Shown: in pieces, positions 8,450 to 17,266 of the stretch
Layout: each line of letters opens with the position of its first letter
Numbering within the stretch: the stretch's first letter is position 1
Assembly: GCF_003387155.1 (NCBI RefSeq)
Contig: NZ_QUMT01000001.1
Coordinates: 1-64,000 of the forward strand
DNA: 64,000 bases
Direction of reading: 5' to 3'
From: Roseateles depolymerans
GTDB taxonomy: Bacteria; Pseudomonadota; Gammaproteobacteria; Burkholderiales; Burkholderiaceae_C
Notes under the pieces: generated by a model
Told to the model about the DNA's origin: nothing
Database searches by the model: none
The model's input: the letters and a program-made list of their open reading frames with translations, nothing else
Translations under genes and position numbers: made by a program

Positions 8450-9112
8450 TCAGCGCTTCTTAGGCTTGAGCGGTGCCACGCTCTGCTGCAGCTTGCGCCA
8501 CGCGTCCGCTTCGGAGACGCCGGAAGCAGCAGCGGCCCCCGCTGGCTTCCCGGCCGCAGAACCTGACGCCGACTTCCCCGCAGCACCAGCCCCAACGCTC
8601 GCCCGCCCCGCTGCACCCCCCGCAGCAGGCGCAGGCGCGGCCGATGCGGCCCCGGGCGTCAGGACTTCCCCCAGCAGATCCAGCAAGCGCGTCCGCGCCC
8701 GCTGAGGATGCCGGCGGTAGTAGGTTAGCACCAGGCCAACGATGAACCGCTCATCATCATCCTGCGGCAGTCCGGGCGACGGCTCCGGCGCGGCGCCAGG
8801 TGTCGCCATCGAGAGGGTGGAGGCACCGGCCGTGCCGCCGCTGGCCCCCCCGTGCTCCTGATCCATCCACCCCATGGGCTTGTGGCTCAACTGCTCGAAC
8901 TGGCGCGCCAGCCGCTCGCCGATCTGCCGGGAGCGGCTCTTGATCTGGCTCCAGTAACTGGGCTGGATTTGCAAACGCTCCGCGAAGCGCCGCTCCAGCC
9001 CGCGCAGAGCGGCGGCATCGGGGTGCTTGACGGTGGCGGCAACGAATTCTTCGAAGAGGCGCATCGCGTTGTCCAAACGGATCTGCGCGACGTCGCGGGG
9101 GGCGGAACACAT
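8450..9112 (-). CDS. Putative DNA-binding protein with an Ala/Gly-rich tail
   Basis: A 220-residue protein. Residues 15-85 (RLFEEFVAATVKH to KPMGWMDQEH) have the layout of a phage-repressor-like helix-turn-helix: PSYWSQIKSRSRQIGERLARQFE followed by the GWMD ending often seen in such repressors. Residues 115-148 form a second helical segment (DDERFIVGLVLTYYRRHPQRAR). A low-complexity Ala/Gly/Ser linker and a basic end (KPKKR) follow. It converges on the crystallin-like gene with a 12-bp gap. No target or pathway is evident. Confidence 0.6.
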   Translation of the reverse strand: MCSAPRDVAQIRLDNAMRLFEEFVAATVKHPDAAALRGLERRFAERLQIQPSYWSQIKSRSRQIGERLARQFEQLSHKPMGWMDQEHGGASGGTAGASTLSMATPGAAPEPSPGLPQDDDERFIVGLVLTYYRRHPQRARTRLLDLLGEVLTPGAASAAPAPAAGGAAGRASVGAGAAGKSASGSAAGKPAGAAAASGVSEADAWRKLQQSVAPLKPKKR

Positions 9113-9193
9113 GCCGGCATGATAAAGCTTCGTTCACCAGGCCCCGTCCGACTGCGTCAACAGCCGCACGCGTCCTGAGGCTTCCCCCAATCA

Positions 9194-9219
9194 CTAGCCG
9201 CTATTGCTAGCCGCTATTC
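9194..9219. repeat. 13-bp tandem repeat spanning the stop codon of the EF-G-like gene
   Basis: CTAGCCGCTATTG (9194-9206) is repeated as CTAGCCGCTATTC (9207-9219). On the minus strand the repeat contains the natural TAG stop and supplies further TAG triplets. Confidence 0.8.
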
Positions 9220-11307
9220 GTCGTCCTGCACCTGATGCTGCGACGCCAACTGCGCCTGGACCGAGGGCGGAACCGGCTCATGATGGGACAGTGCCACGGT
9301 GTAGCGGCCCTGGCCGCTGGTCAAGGCATTGAGCCGGTTCTGATAGCTCGAAAGCTCAGCCATCGGCGCCGACCCCAGCACCACGATCTGACCGGGCACC
9401 GGGCTGCGTGTACCCGTCACCTGGCCGCGCCTGGCGGCGAGGTCCCCGGTGATGTCGCCGGTGGCGGCGGCGGGCGCGGTGATCTCCACCGTCACGATCG
9501 GCTCCAGCACCAGGGGCCGGGCCTCCTTCACCGCGGCCACCAGCGCCTTGCGGGCGGCGGTGATGAAAGCCACCTCCTTGGAGTCCACCGCATGGTGCTT
9601 GCCGTCGAGCACCGTCACCCGCAGGTCCTGCAGCGGATATCCGGCCACCACGCCCCGTGCCAGCGCCTGCCGCACGCCTTTTTCCACCGCCGGCATGAAG
9701 GCGCCGGGAATGGCGCCCCCCTTGACCTCATCCTGGAACTCGAACCCTGCACCCCGGGCCAGCGGTTCCACCCGCAGCCACACCTCTCCGAACTGCCCGG
9801 CGCCGCCGGTCTGCTTCTTGTGCCGGTAATGACCTTGCGCCACCGCGGAGATCGTCTCCCGATACGCCACCCGTGGCGGCTGGGCCACCACGTCCACCTT
9901 GTACTGCTCCTTCAGCCGCTCCAGCAGGGAGCGCAGATGCAGGTCGCCCAGTCCATAGACCCGCGTCTCGCCGGACTGTGCGGAGCCGGCCTCGGGATCC
10001 GCCGCGCGTTCCAGGCGAAGGCAGGGATCCTCCTCCACCAGGCGGGACAGCACATCCCACAGGCGCTGCTCGTCGCCGTGGCGGGTGGGGCGCAGGCTCA
10101 GGCCGTGCACGGGGATCGGCAGCTCCACCGGCGCCAGATGCAGATGCTCGTCTTCCGGCGCGTCGTGCAGCACCGCATCGAAGTGCAGCTCGTCCAGCTT
10201 GGCCAGGGCGCAGAGCTCACCCGGCAAGGCCTGCTCGATGTCCACATGCTGGCGCCCCTGCAAGCGCATCAGATGGGCCAGCCGCACCGGCTTGCGGGCA
10301 TGCCCCACGAACACCTGGGCATGGCGCCTGAGTGTGCCCTGATGCACCCGCAGCATCGCGAGCTTGCCCAGATAGGGGTCGGAGAGGATCTTGAACACAT
10401 GGGCCACCACATGGGCCTGCGGATCCATCGTCACCTGCAGGGGCTCGGCCTCATCGCCTTCGCCTTTGAGAAACTGTGGCGGGTTGGCCTCGTAAGGATT
10501 GGGCAGCAGCTTCTCGATCACGCCCAGCAGCTCACTCAGGCCCACGCCCTGGCGGGCCGACACAAAACACACCGGGATCAGATGCCCTTCCCGGAAGGCT
10601 TGCTCCAGCGGCGCATGCAGCTCGGTGGCGGGCACATCGCCGTCGTTGAGATAGCGGTCCACGAAGGCCGGGTCCACTTCCACCACCTGCTCCACCAGTG
10701 CCCGGTGCGCGTCCTCGACCGATCCCAGGTCCCCGCTGCCGCTGCAGCCGAAGAAGCAGTCCACCACCTGGGTCCCGCCGGCGGCGGGCATGTTCAGCGG
10801 CAGGCATTCTCGGCCGAAGGTCTCGCGCACCTGCGCCAGCAACCCCGGCAGATCCACCCCGGGCACATCGATCTTGTTGATGATCACCAGCCGCGTCAGC
10901 CCGCGCCGGGCCGCTGCTTCCATCATGCGCAGCGCCATCAGCTCGATGCCGGTCTGCGCATTGATCACCACCGCCACCGTCTCCACGGCTTCCAGCGCGG
11001 GCAGCGCCTGGCCGATGAAATCCGGGGACCCCGGCGTGTCCAGCATCTGCAGGTGAAGACCGTCGTGCTCGACGTGCAGCATGGCGGTGTGCAGCGAGTG
11101 CTGGGCCCGCCGCTCCTGCGAGTCGTCATCGCTGACGGTGCTGCCTTTTTCGACGGAGCCGACGGTCTTGACGGCACCGGCCGCATGCAGCAGCGCCTCG
11201 GCCAGCGTGGTCTTGCCGGCGCCGGCCGGGCCGGTCAAGGCCAGGGTTCTGATGGACGCAATGGCATCCACTGGCCCCGATGGGGTCAGGGCTAAGGATG
11301 GGGACAT
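9214..11307 (-). CDS. EF-G-like translational GTPase (paralogue)
   Basis: The start at 11307 has an AGGAG seven bases upstream, giving 697 residues; the open frame continues upstream without support. The G domain shows GPAGAGKTT (residues 26-34), the DTPGSPDF switch and NKID. EF-G domains II-V follow, including YRETISAVAQGHYRHKKQTGG and a GAIPGAFMPAVEKGV segment. The sequence belongs to the divergent second EF-G class rather than the housekeeping FusA, which normally sits in the str operon. Its role in translocation or ribosome recycling is inferred only from family. No ribosomal protein genes are nearby. Confidence 0.87.
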   Translation of the reverse strand: MSPSLALTPSGPVDAIASIRTLALTGPAGAGKTTLAEALLHAAGAVKTVGSVEKGSTVSDDDSQERRAQHSLHTAMLHVEHDGLHLQMLDTPGSPDFIGQALPALEAVETVAVVINAQTGIELMALRMMEAAARRGLTRLVIINKIDVPGVDLPGLLAQVRETFGRECLPLNMPAAGGTQVVDCFFGCSGSGDLGSVEDAHRALVEQVVEVDPAFVDRYLNDGDVPATELHAPLEQAFREGHLIPVCFVSARQGVGLSELLGVIEKLLPNPYEANPPQFLKGEGDEAEPLQVTMDPQAHVVAHVFKILSDPYLGKLAMLRVHQGTLRRHAQVFVGHARKPVRLAHLMRLQGRQHVDIEQALPGELCALAKLDELHFDAVLHDAPEDEHLHLAPVELPIPVHGLSLRPTRHGDEQRLWDVLSRLVEEDPCLRLERAADPEAGSAQSGETRVYGLGDLHLRSLLERLKEQYKVDVVAQPPRVAYRETISAVAQGHYRHKKQTGGAGQFGEVWLRVEPLARGAGFEFQDEVKGGAIPGAFMPAVEKGVRQALARGVVAGYPLQDLRVTVLDGKHHAVDSKEVAFITAARKALVAAVKEARPLVLEPIVTVEITAPAAATGDITGDLAARRGQVTGTRSPVPGQIVVLGSAPMAELSSYQNRLNALTSGQGRYTVALSHHEPVPPSVQAQLASQHQVQDDE

Positions 11308-11571
11308 GGCTCGCTCCTCTCGCTGTCGTGCGTTGTGGAAGGTCTCGGAGCCTGGATGCTGATGCCTGATTGCGGCCAGCGTAGAGGATGCGCCGCTGCG
11401 GCACAAGGGTCCGGCCGCTGCCGCCAACGGCGTGCTGTCCCTGGAACCGAGGAAATCCCGTGGCCGGCCGCAGAAGGAGAGGGCGCAGGAGCCGCCCGAT
11501 CGATCCAGGCTCGACATAGACTGCGCCTTTCAACCCGACCCCACCCAACCCAACCAGGAGTGACGACAGTG

Positions 11572-12861
11572 ATGGTGATGCGGCAGGCAGGCAGCCTTCA
11601 AAACAGCAGTGGTGCACCGACCGGCGTCGGCCCGCAGAGGGACACGATGCCGCGCGCCGGGCGCCGCAGGACCGTGTCGATGCTGCTGTCTGGCCTGCTG
11701 TCCGGGCTGGGGCCCGCGCTGACGCTGTCCACCCTGGCCGTTCTCATCAGCCCGCCTGTGCTGGCCGCCCCACCGCTGATGCAGGACAACGCGGCGGCCG
11801 ACAAGGCCGAAGCGGAGATCCCTTTGCAGACCCTGTCCACGGGCCTGGACCGTCCCTGGGGCATGGCCCAGCTGCCGGGCGGTGACCTGCTGGTCACGCA
11901 AAAGGGCGGTTCCCTGCTGCGCCTGTCGGCCACCGGCAAGACGCTGGCCACCATCAGCGGCGTGCCGGCCGTTGCCGACAAGGGCCAGGGCGGCCTGCTG
12001 GGCATCGCCATCGACCCGGACTTCAGCAGCGGCAGCCCCTGGGTCTATCTGTCGTATTCCGAACCCGGTGCAGGCAAGGAATCCGGCCTGGTGGGCACCT
12101 CGGTGGCCCGCGGCAAGCTGGTGGGCCAGGCCCTGGTCGATGTGCAGGTCATCTTCAGCCAGCAGCCCAAGGTGGACGGTGGGGGGCATTTCGGCTCGCG
12201 CCTGGTGTTCGCGCGCGACAAGACGCTGTTCATCACCACGGGCGAGCGGATGAAGGGCGAGCCGTCGCAGGACCTGATGCAGACGCTGGGCAAGATCATC
12301 CACATCCAGCGCGACGGCAGCATCCCTGCGGGCAATCCGGACTTCGGCAAGCCATCCCGTCCCGGCATCTGGAGTTACGGTCACCGCAACGTCCAGGGTG
12401 CGGCGCTGCATCCGGTCACCGGCGAGCTGTGGATCAGCGAACACGGCCCGCAAGGCGGCGACGAAATCAACATCGCCCGGGCGGGCAAGAACTATGGCTG
12501 GCCGGTGAAGAGCTACGGCTGCCCGTATGGCTCGCCGGTCGGGGAGGCCTGCCGTATCGGCGGCGGGACTCAGGCCCCGACCTTCGAGGAACCGTTGACC
12601 ACCTGGGTGCCGCTTTCCATCGCCCCCTCGGGCCTGACCTTCTACACCGGTGCCATGTTCCCGGCCTGGCGCGGCAACCTCTTCCTGGGTGCGCTGGGCG
12701 GCCAGGCGCTGTGGCGGCTGACGCTGGACGGGGACAAGGTCGTGGCCCGGCAGAAGCTCTACGGCAGCCTGGGGGAACGGATCCGGGATGTGATCCAGGC
12801 GCAGGACGGCGCGCTGCTGATGCTCACCGACAGTGGCAAGCTGCTGCGGTTGGCGCGTTGA
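11572..12861 (+). CDS. Soluble PQQ-dependent sugar dehydrogenase (glucose/sorbosone dehydrogenase family)
   Basis: A 429-residue exported protein. The twin-Arg-like GRRRTVSMLLSGLL segment and a long hydrophobic stretch end near VLAAP. The rest is a six-bladed beta-propeller: LDRPWGMAQLPGGDLLVTQK, GQGGLLGIAIDPDF, a GHRNVQGAALHP segment and SEHGPQGGDEIN. These resemble the PQQ- and calcium-binding residues of aldose sugar dehydrogenases such as YliI. It would oxidise sugars in the periplasm. A GTG at 11569 has better spacing to the AGGAG (8 bases) than the ATG used here (11 bases). The frame remains open upstream to 11335. Confidence 0.87.
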   Translation: MVMRQAGSLQNSSGAPTGVGPQRDTMPRAGRRRTVSMLLSGLLSGLGPALTLSTLAVLISPPVLAAPPLMQDNAAADKAEAEIPLQTLSTGLDRPWGMAQLPGGDLLVTQKGGSLLRLSATGKTLATISGVPAVADKGQGGLLGIAIDPDFSSGSPWVYLSYSEPGAGKESGLVGTSVARGKLVGQALVDVQVIFSQQPKVDGGGHFGSRLVFARDKTLFITTGERMKGEPSQDLMQTLGKIIHIQRDGSIPAGNPDFGKPSRPGIWSYGHRNVQGAALHPVTGELWISEHGPQGGDEINIARAGKNYGWPVKSYGCPYGSPVGEACRIGGGTQAPTFEEPLTTWVPLSIAPSGLTFYTGAMFPAWRGNLFLGALGGQALWRLTLDGDKVVARQKLYGSLGERIRDVIQAQDGALLMLTDSGKLLRLAR

Positions 12862-12880
12862 AGCCCCGCTGCGGGCCCCT

Positions 12881-12950
12881 TAGGCCGCTAAATGCCGCTA
12901 TAGGCCACTACGGGCCGCTACGTTCCGCTACGGCCCGCTGCCGCCCGGTA
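12881..12950. repeat. Seven-unit, 10-bp periodic repeat between convergent genes
   Basis: Seven consecutive decamers fit the pattern NNGGCCGCTA: taggccgcta, aatgccgcta, taggccacta, cgggccgcta, cgttccgcta, cggcccgctg, ccgcccggta. The period is close to one helical turn. It fills the gap between the sugar dehydrogenase stop and the end of the convergent GNAT gene, and no terminator hairpin is seen there. Confidence 0.8.
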
Positions 12951-12969
12951 CGGTCGCGGCGCTGTCCGC

Positions 12970-13479
12970 TCAGTCCAGCAATTTCCAATACACCGCCGTG
13001 GCGTGCAGCGTGCCGTCCGGGTTGGCGGCAAAGCGCGGAATCTCGCCGGTGCGTTGCCAGCCCTGAGACTGGTAGAAATGCTCGGCGGGCGACTGGGCCG
13101 TGGTGTCCAGCACCAGCAGGCTGAGGCCGGCCTCGCGGGCGGCGGTTTCAACAGCGGCCATCAGCTGCACGGCGACGCCGCGGCGGCGCGCCGACGGATG
13201 CACCATCAGCTTCTGCACTTCGCCACGGTGGCGCCCATTGGGCTTGCCGCAGAGGGACAACTGCACCGTGCCCAGCACCTGCGAGCCTTCGTGCAGCAGC
13301 CACAGCCGGTGCCGCGGCCCGATCTGGTCGAAGACCTGCTCCCAGTAGTCCCGCATCTGCGGCTCGTCCACATCCGCCAGGAAGCCGAGGGAGGCGCCCT
13401 CGTCCACCACCTGGAAGAACAGCTCTCCCAGAGCCGGCATCCAGTCACGGTCCTGTGCAGTCAAGGTGATCAAGGGCAT
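12970..13479 (-). CDS. GNAT-family N-acetyltransferase
   Basis: A 169-residue single-domain GNAT. The acetyl-CoA-binding motif A is VQKLMVHPSARRRGVAVQLM, and the preceding strand (VLGTVQLSLCGKPNGRHRGE) and the C-terminal AEHFYQSQGWQRTGEIPRF are typical. It closely resembles the next gene upstream, with shared LMVH, GATLGFL/GASLGFL and DYW segments, so the two arose by tandem duplication. The acceptor substrate is unknown. No clear Shine-Dalgarno sequence precedes the ATG. Confidence 0.88.
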   Translation of the reverse strand: MPLITLTAQDRDWMPALGELFFQVVDEGASLGFLADVDEPQMRDYWEQVFDQIGPRHRLWLLHEGSQVLGTVQLSLCGKPNGRHRGEVQKLMVHPSARRRGVAVQLMAAVETAAREAGLSLLVLDTTAQSPAEHFYQSQGWQRTGEIPRFAANPDGTLHATAVYWKLLD

Positions 13480-13607
13480 GGGGGAGGGGCGCCACCGAAG
13501 GCGCAGAAAGGTTCAGAAGGGCCCGCAACGGTCCAGGACGGGCGCCCGCGGCGGCACGGAATGAGCCGCGGCGACGTACGGGGCGAGGGCCCGCCGCCTC
13601 CAGTCGT

Positions 13608-14240
13608 TCAGACCAGGTGAGGCAGGCGCTTGTAGTAGATGGCCACATTCTGCAGCTGACCTTCGGCGCCGTGGCAGTGATCCGGAATCTGGCCGGCCCG
13701 CTGCCAGCCCAGATGGGCAAACACGGCTTCGGCCTGAGAGTCCGCGCAGGTCTCCAGCTGGAGCAGGTAGCGCCCTTGCGTGGCGGCCGTGCATTCCACC
13801 CGGCTCATCAGATGGCTGGCCACGCCCCGGCCCCGTTCCTGGGTGTGCACCATCAGCCGCTGCACCTCCCCACGATGGTGCGCATTGGCCAGCGGGCACA
13901 GTGACAGCTGCACGGCGCCCAGCAGGCGCCCGGGCGCTTGCGACTCGCAGGCGATCCACAGGCTGTGATGCTGGCCCAGCCGGGCGAACACCCCGTGCCA
14001 GTAATCCAGCGCTGCGTAGCGGGACAGCGGGGCGAGGAATCCCAGGGTGGCGCCCTGATGGACGTTGTCGATCAGCAAATGGGTCAGCGCCGGCAGCCAC
14101 TGCAGGTCACGCGAGTTGAGCTGGACGATCTGGATCGGTGCGCGCTGCTCGGCGGGTGCCAGCAGGGCGTCGCTGGCCTTGGCACTGGCGCCACGGGCGG
14201 CGCGGACAGGAGCGGAGACGGAACTGAGGGCAGCAAACAT
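13608..14240 (-). CDS. GNAT-family N-acetyltransferase (paralogue of the next gene)
   Basis: A 210-residue protein whose last 170 residues align along their whole length with the downstream GNAT: LQWLPALTHLL, GATLGFLAP, LDYWHGVFARLG, RGEVQRLMVHTQERGRGVASHLM and AEAVFAHLGWQRAGQIP. The additional N-terminal 35 residues are Ala/Ser-rich and may not be translated. A GGAG lies ten bases before the chosen ATG. The gap between the pair is 128 bp. The substrate is unknown. Confidence 0.85.
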   Translation of the reverse strand: MFAALSSVSAPVRAARGASAKASDALLAPAEQRAPIQIVQLNSRDLQWLPALTHLLIDNVHQGATLGFLAPLSRYAALDYWHGVFARLGQHHSLWIACESQAPGRLLGAVQLSLCPLANAHHRGEVQRLMVHTQERGRGVASHLMSRVECTAATQGRYLLQLETCADSQAEAVFAHLGWQRAGQIPDHCHGAEGQLQNVAIYYKRLPHLV

Positions 14241-14376
14241 GAACGGGCAACTCCAGGTCGAAACGACTTGTCCGTCTTGTGGACGGGACCTGGAAAACCC
14301 TGACGCAAGCCGTGTGCCAGCGCACCCTCCGGGCGGGCGCTTTTGTGCAAGGGTGGGCGGTATTCGCGCGATGGAT

Positions 14377-15570
14377 TCAGGCGGATGCCGCGATGCTCAG
14401 CTCGGCCTCGAGTCCTGGCTCTGCGCAAAGCCGTGCCCGACCCTGATGCTTGGCGGCGTAGAGGGCGGTTTCCGTGCGCTGCAGCAGATCGTCCAGATTG
14501 CGATCGCCGGGGCGAAGTTTCCCCCACCCGGCGGAGAAGCTCAGCGGCGCCCCGAGCGTCGGGCCTGCGGCCTCCTGCAGCGCATGGCGCAGTCGCCGGT
14601 CCAGGGCAGGGGGGCCGACCAGATCGGAACGTGCCATCAGCACGGCAAAGCGTTGACCGTCGATGCGGGCCACCAGATCACCCAGGCGTTTCTGCTCATC
14701 CAGGCAGCGGGCGAACAGCTGGATGGCCTGATCGCCCTTGTCTTCGCCCAGGGTCTGGTTCAGGGTCTTGAGCCCGTCCAAATCCATCACCAGCAGCATC
14801 AGCGGCTCGTTGTAGCGCCGGGCCATGGAGATCATGTCCACCGACCGCTGCTGGAAAGCGCGGCGGTTGGCAAGGCCGGTGGCGCTGTCCACCTGGCTGA
14901 GCCGGCGCAGTTCCGCTTCTGTCTGGCCGCGCCAGGCCACCAGCACTGCCATGCCGACGGTCAGCACGCAGACATTGGCCGTCACGGCGAACACCGTGTT
15001 GAGCGGATGCGGCGCATCGAAGCGGGGCAGGGCATCGGCGCCCATGCCGGCCAGCCAGGCCCGGGCCAGATTGAGCAGGCCGGCGCCTCCCAGGCTCACG
15101 GCCAGCAGCAGGCGCCAGCGCAGGTGGTCCGAGGGGGCGCGCTTGATGACGGGTTTCACGGGCTGCATCACGCTGGCTGCCAGCGCCAGCATCTGCAGGC
15201 CCAGGCATCCGTTGGACCATGCCAGCCGAAAGCCTTGGTCGCGCCATCCCAGCCCATAGCCCAGCATCAGCACCATGGGCAGGCCTGCATGCAGCCAGCG
15301 GCCCCAGCGGTCCGGCAGCCACTGTCGCGTGGCCATCCACAGCAGGCTCAGACTCAGGCTCAGCAGTCCCAGCGCCAGGGTGGCGACCAGCGCATGCCCT
15401 TCGGGCGGCAGCAACAGCAGGGCCCAGCCGGCGGCCTGGGTCGCTGCGGCCAGCTGTGCGAAGCGGGCGCCGGGGCTGTCCCGCCAGCCCAGTTGCAGGG
15501 GCAGCAAAACGGCCAGTGCCAGGGACAGGATCAACAGCAGGCTGAAGAGCGTCGGGACGTCAAAGCGCAT
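14377..15570 (-). CDS. Membrane GGDEF-domain protein with degenerate active site
   Basis: A 397-residue protein. About six transmembrane helices fill residues 8-212, resembling an integral-membrane sensor. A GGDEF domain follows (DSATGLANRRAFQQR, then MDLDGLKTLNQ). The catalytic loop reads DGQRF at 304-308 where GGDEF/GGEEF is expected, so the acidic metal- and substrate-binding residues are lost. The inhibitory I-site RLGD (295-298) stays at the correct distance. The protein is therefore probably not a diguanylate cyclase but may bind c-di-GMP. The ligand of the membrane part is unknown. There is no clear ribosome-binding site. Confidence 0.85.
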   Translation of the reverse strand: MRFDVPTLFSLLLILSLALAVLLPLQLGWRDSPGARFAQLAAATQAAGWALLLLPPEGHALVATLALGLLSLSLSLLWMATRQWLPDRWGRWLHAGLPMVLMLGYGLGWRDQGFRLAWSNGCLGLQMLALAASVMQPVKPVIKRAPSDHLRWRLLLAVSLGGAGLLNLARAWLAGMGADALPRFDAPHPLNTVFAVTANVCVLTVGMAVLVAWRGQTEAELRRLSQVDSATGLANRRAFQQRSVDMISMARRYNEPLMLLVMDLDGLKTLNQTLGEDKGDQAIQLFARCLDEQKRLGDLVARIDGQRFAVLMARSDLVGPPALDRRLRHALQEAAGPTLGAPLSFSAGWGKLRPGDRNLDDLLQRTETALYAAKHQGRARLCAEPGLEAELSIAASA

Positions 15571-15672
15571 CGCAAAGGGGCTGACCGCGAGGGCCTGCCA
15601 GGATGGAGCTGCCCCATTGTGGCCCCACCGTGCCCCCGCTACCGACCCGGTGGGCCCCCCACTTGACGAGCG

Positions 15673-16620
15673 TCATCCGAATTGGCGACGGTAACGAGAG
15701 GGGGCGGGCAGGCCGAGGCGTCGGAAGTGATGGCGCAGCGATTCTGGCGACCCGAGTCCTGACAGATCGGCCACGGCTTCCACGTCGAGCGCGGGGCGAG
15801 TTTCCAGCAGTTCCTTGGCCAGTGCGACCCGTTCCTGCACCAGCCAGTCCATCACGCCCATGCCGGTGGCTGCCTTGAAGTGCCGCTGCAGGGACCGTTC
15901 ACTCATGTCCACATGACGGGCGAGCGTCGCCACCCGATGGTCCTCTCGCGGATGCGCGCGCAGATGGGCCTGCAAACGGGCCATGGGGCTATCGCTGCTG
16001 CTGGGCATTGGACGCGGCACGAACTGCGCCTGCCCGCCATCTCGCTGCGGCGCCATCACCAGCCGCTGGGCCACCGCATTGGCCACCGGGCTGCCGTGAT
16101 CCTTGCGGACCAGATGCATCAGCATGTCTAACCCCGCCGCTGAACCTGCGGACGTGATGACCGTCCCTTCGTCGATGTACAGCGCCGACGGGTCCACCTC
16201 GATCAACGGAAACGCTTCGGCCAGTTGCTGCGCGTAGCGCCAATGCGTCGTGGCGCGGCGACCGTCCAACAGTCCTGCATGGGCCAGCACAAAGACGCCG
16301 GAACAGATGCTGCAGACGCGGGCGCCTCTCGCATGGGCCTTCTGCAGCGCCCGAAGCAGGGCCTCGGGCGGGCGTTCACGGGCATCTCTCCACCCGGGCA
16401 CCACGATGGTGTCTGCCCGCCGCAGCATGGCGAGGGAATAGGGGGCCTGGACCTGCACCCCGCCGGTCCCGCGCAGCGGGCCTGGCTCAACGGCACACAC
16501 CGCATGCCGATACCAGTCCACGCCGAGCTCGGGCCGCTCCAGCGCGAACAGCTCCACGGCGCAGCCGAACTCGAACATGCACAGACGGTCGTAGGCGAGG
16601 ATGGCAACGAGATGCGGCAT
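15673..16620 (-). CDS. ftrA: GlxA/FtrA-type AraC-family transcriptional regulator
   Basis: A 315-residue regulator. Residues 1-190 form a DJ-1/PfpI-like domain: the VAILAYDRLCMFEFGCAVELF start and a nucleophile-elbow-like ICSGVFVLAHAGLLDGRRAT. Residues 225-315 form the AraC double helix-turn-helix (LARHVDMSERSLQRHFKAATG and SGLGSPESLRHHF). This is the FtrA arrangement. It is divergent from a rhodanese-domain gene 97 bp away, its likely target. The effector is unknown. Confidence 0.88.
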   Translation of the reverse strand: MPHLVAILAYDRLCMFEFGCAVELFALERPELGVDWYRHAVCAVEPGPLRGTGGVQVQAPYSLAMLRRADTIVVPGWRDARERPPEALLRALQKAHARGARVCSICSGVFVLAHAGLLDGRRATTHWRYAQQLAEAFPLIEVDPSALYIDEGTVITSAGSAAGLDMLMHLVRKDHGSPVANAVAQRLVMAPQRDGGQAQFVPRPMPSSSDSPMARLQAHLRAHPREDHRVATLARHVDMSERSLQRHFKAATGMGVMDWLVQERVALAKELLETRPALDVEAVADLSGLGSPESLRHHFRRLGLPAPSRYRRQFG

Positions 16621-16717
16621 GGCGGGATCTTACCGATCCCTGTCGCGCGCGCCACTGGCCCGCCCGGTGATCCAACGAGACACTGACTGCATTCAAAGCG
16701 CCAACGCAGGAGCAGGC

Positions 16718-17146
16718 ATGATCCCGACCCCCCCTCTGCCCACAAGCCCAACCAATGCTGTGACTGCTGTGCCGCCAGCAGCCAGCGCGGACGCATTGGC
16801 GCACTTCGAGCAGGCCTTCCGCTTTGAGACGGACTGCTGGGACGTGCATGACGCGATGTCGAGCGGGGAGCCGGGTTTTGTGCTGGTGGATGTGCGCAGT
16901 GCTGCGTTGTATGCGGAGGGGCATGTCCCGGGCGCGATGTCATTGCCGCACGGCAAGATCACCGAGGGCAAGATGGCCGCATACCCGAAGGACACGCTGT
17001 TTGTGGTCTATTGCGCGGGCCCACACTGCAACGGTGGGCACCGTGGCGCTGTGCGCCTGGCGCGACTGGGCCGACCGGTCAAGTTGATGATCGGCGGCAT
17101 CACTGGCTGGTTGGATGAAGGATTCGCTTTGAACCGCACTGCCTAG
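16718..17146 (+). CDS. Rhodanese-like domain protein
   Basis: A 142-residue single-domain rhodanese; the ATG at 16718 has AGGAG six bases upstream. The sequence has FVLVDVRSAALYAEGHVPGAMSLPH, then VVYCAGPHCNGGHRGAVRLARLG, which holds the catalytic-loop Cys at the expected place, and ends with GGITGWLDEGF. Such proteins transfer or carry sulfane sulfur. The loop has a second Cys (CAGPHC) that could form a disulphide with the first. Divergent pairing with the FtrA-type regulator suggests control by it. Confidence 0.88.
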   Translation: MIPTPPLPTSPTNAVTAVPPAASADALAHFEQAFRFETDCWDVHDAMSSGEPGFVLVDVRSAALYAEGHVPGAMSLPHGKITEGKMAAYPKDTLFVVYCAGPHCNGGHRGAVRLARLGRPVKLMIGGITGWLDEGFALNRTA

Positions 17147-17266
17147 AACACAGCGCACAAGACCCCCACGACCGATTGATTTGCGCCGCAAACAAAGCGA
17201 GGCAGGCCACTACCGGAGGACAGCCGCTCCTTAAAGTACGTGGCGGACCACCGTATCAGAAAGGCG

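Noticed and set aside
9235-11295. A 686-codon open frame antisense to the EF-G-like gene, and a 786-codon one antisense to glyS (58048-60408)
   Set aside because: Both are shadows of well-recognised genes, with no ribosome-binding site or recognisable motif.
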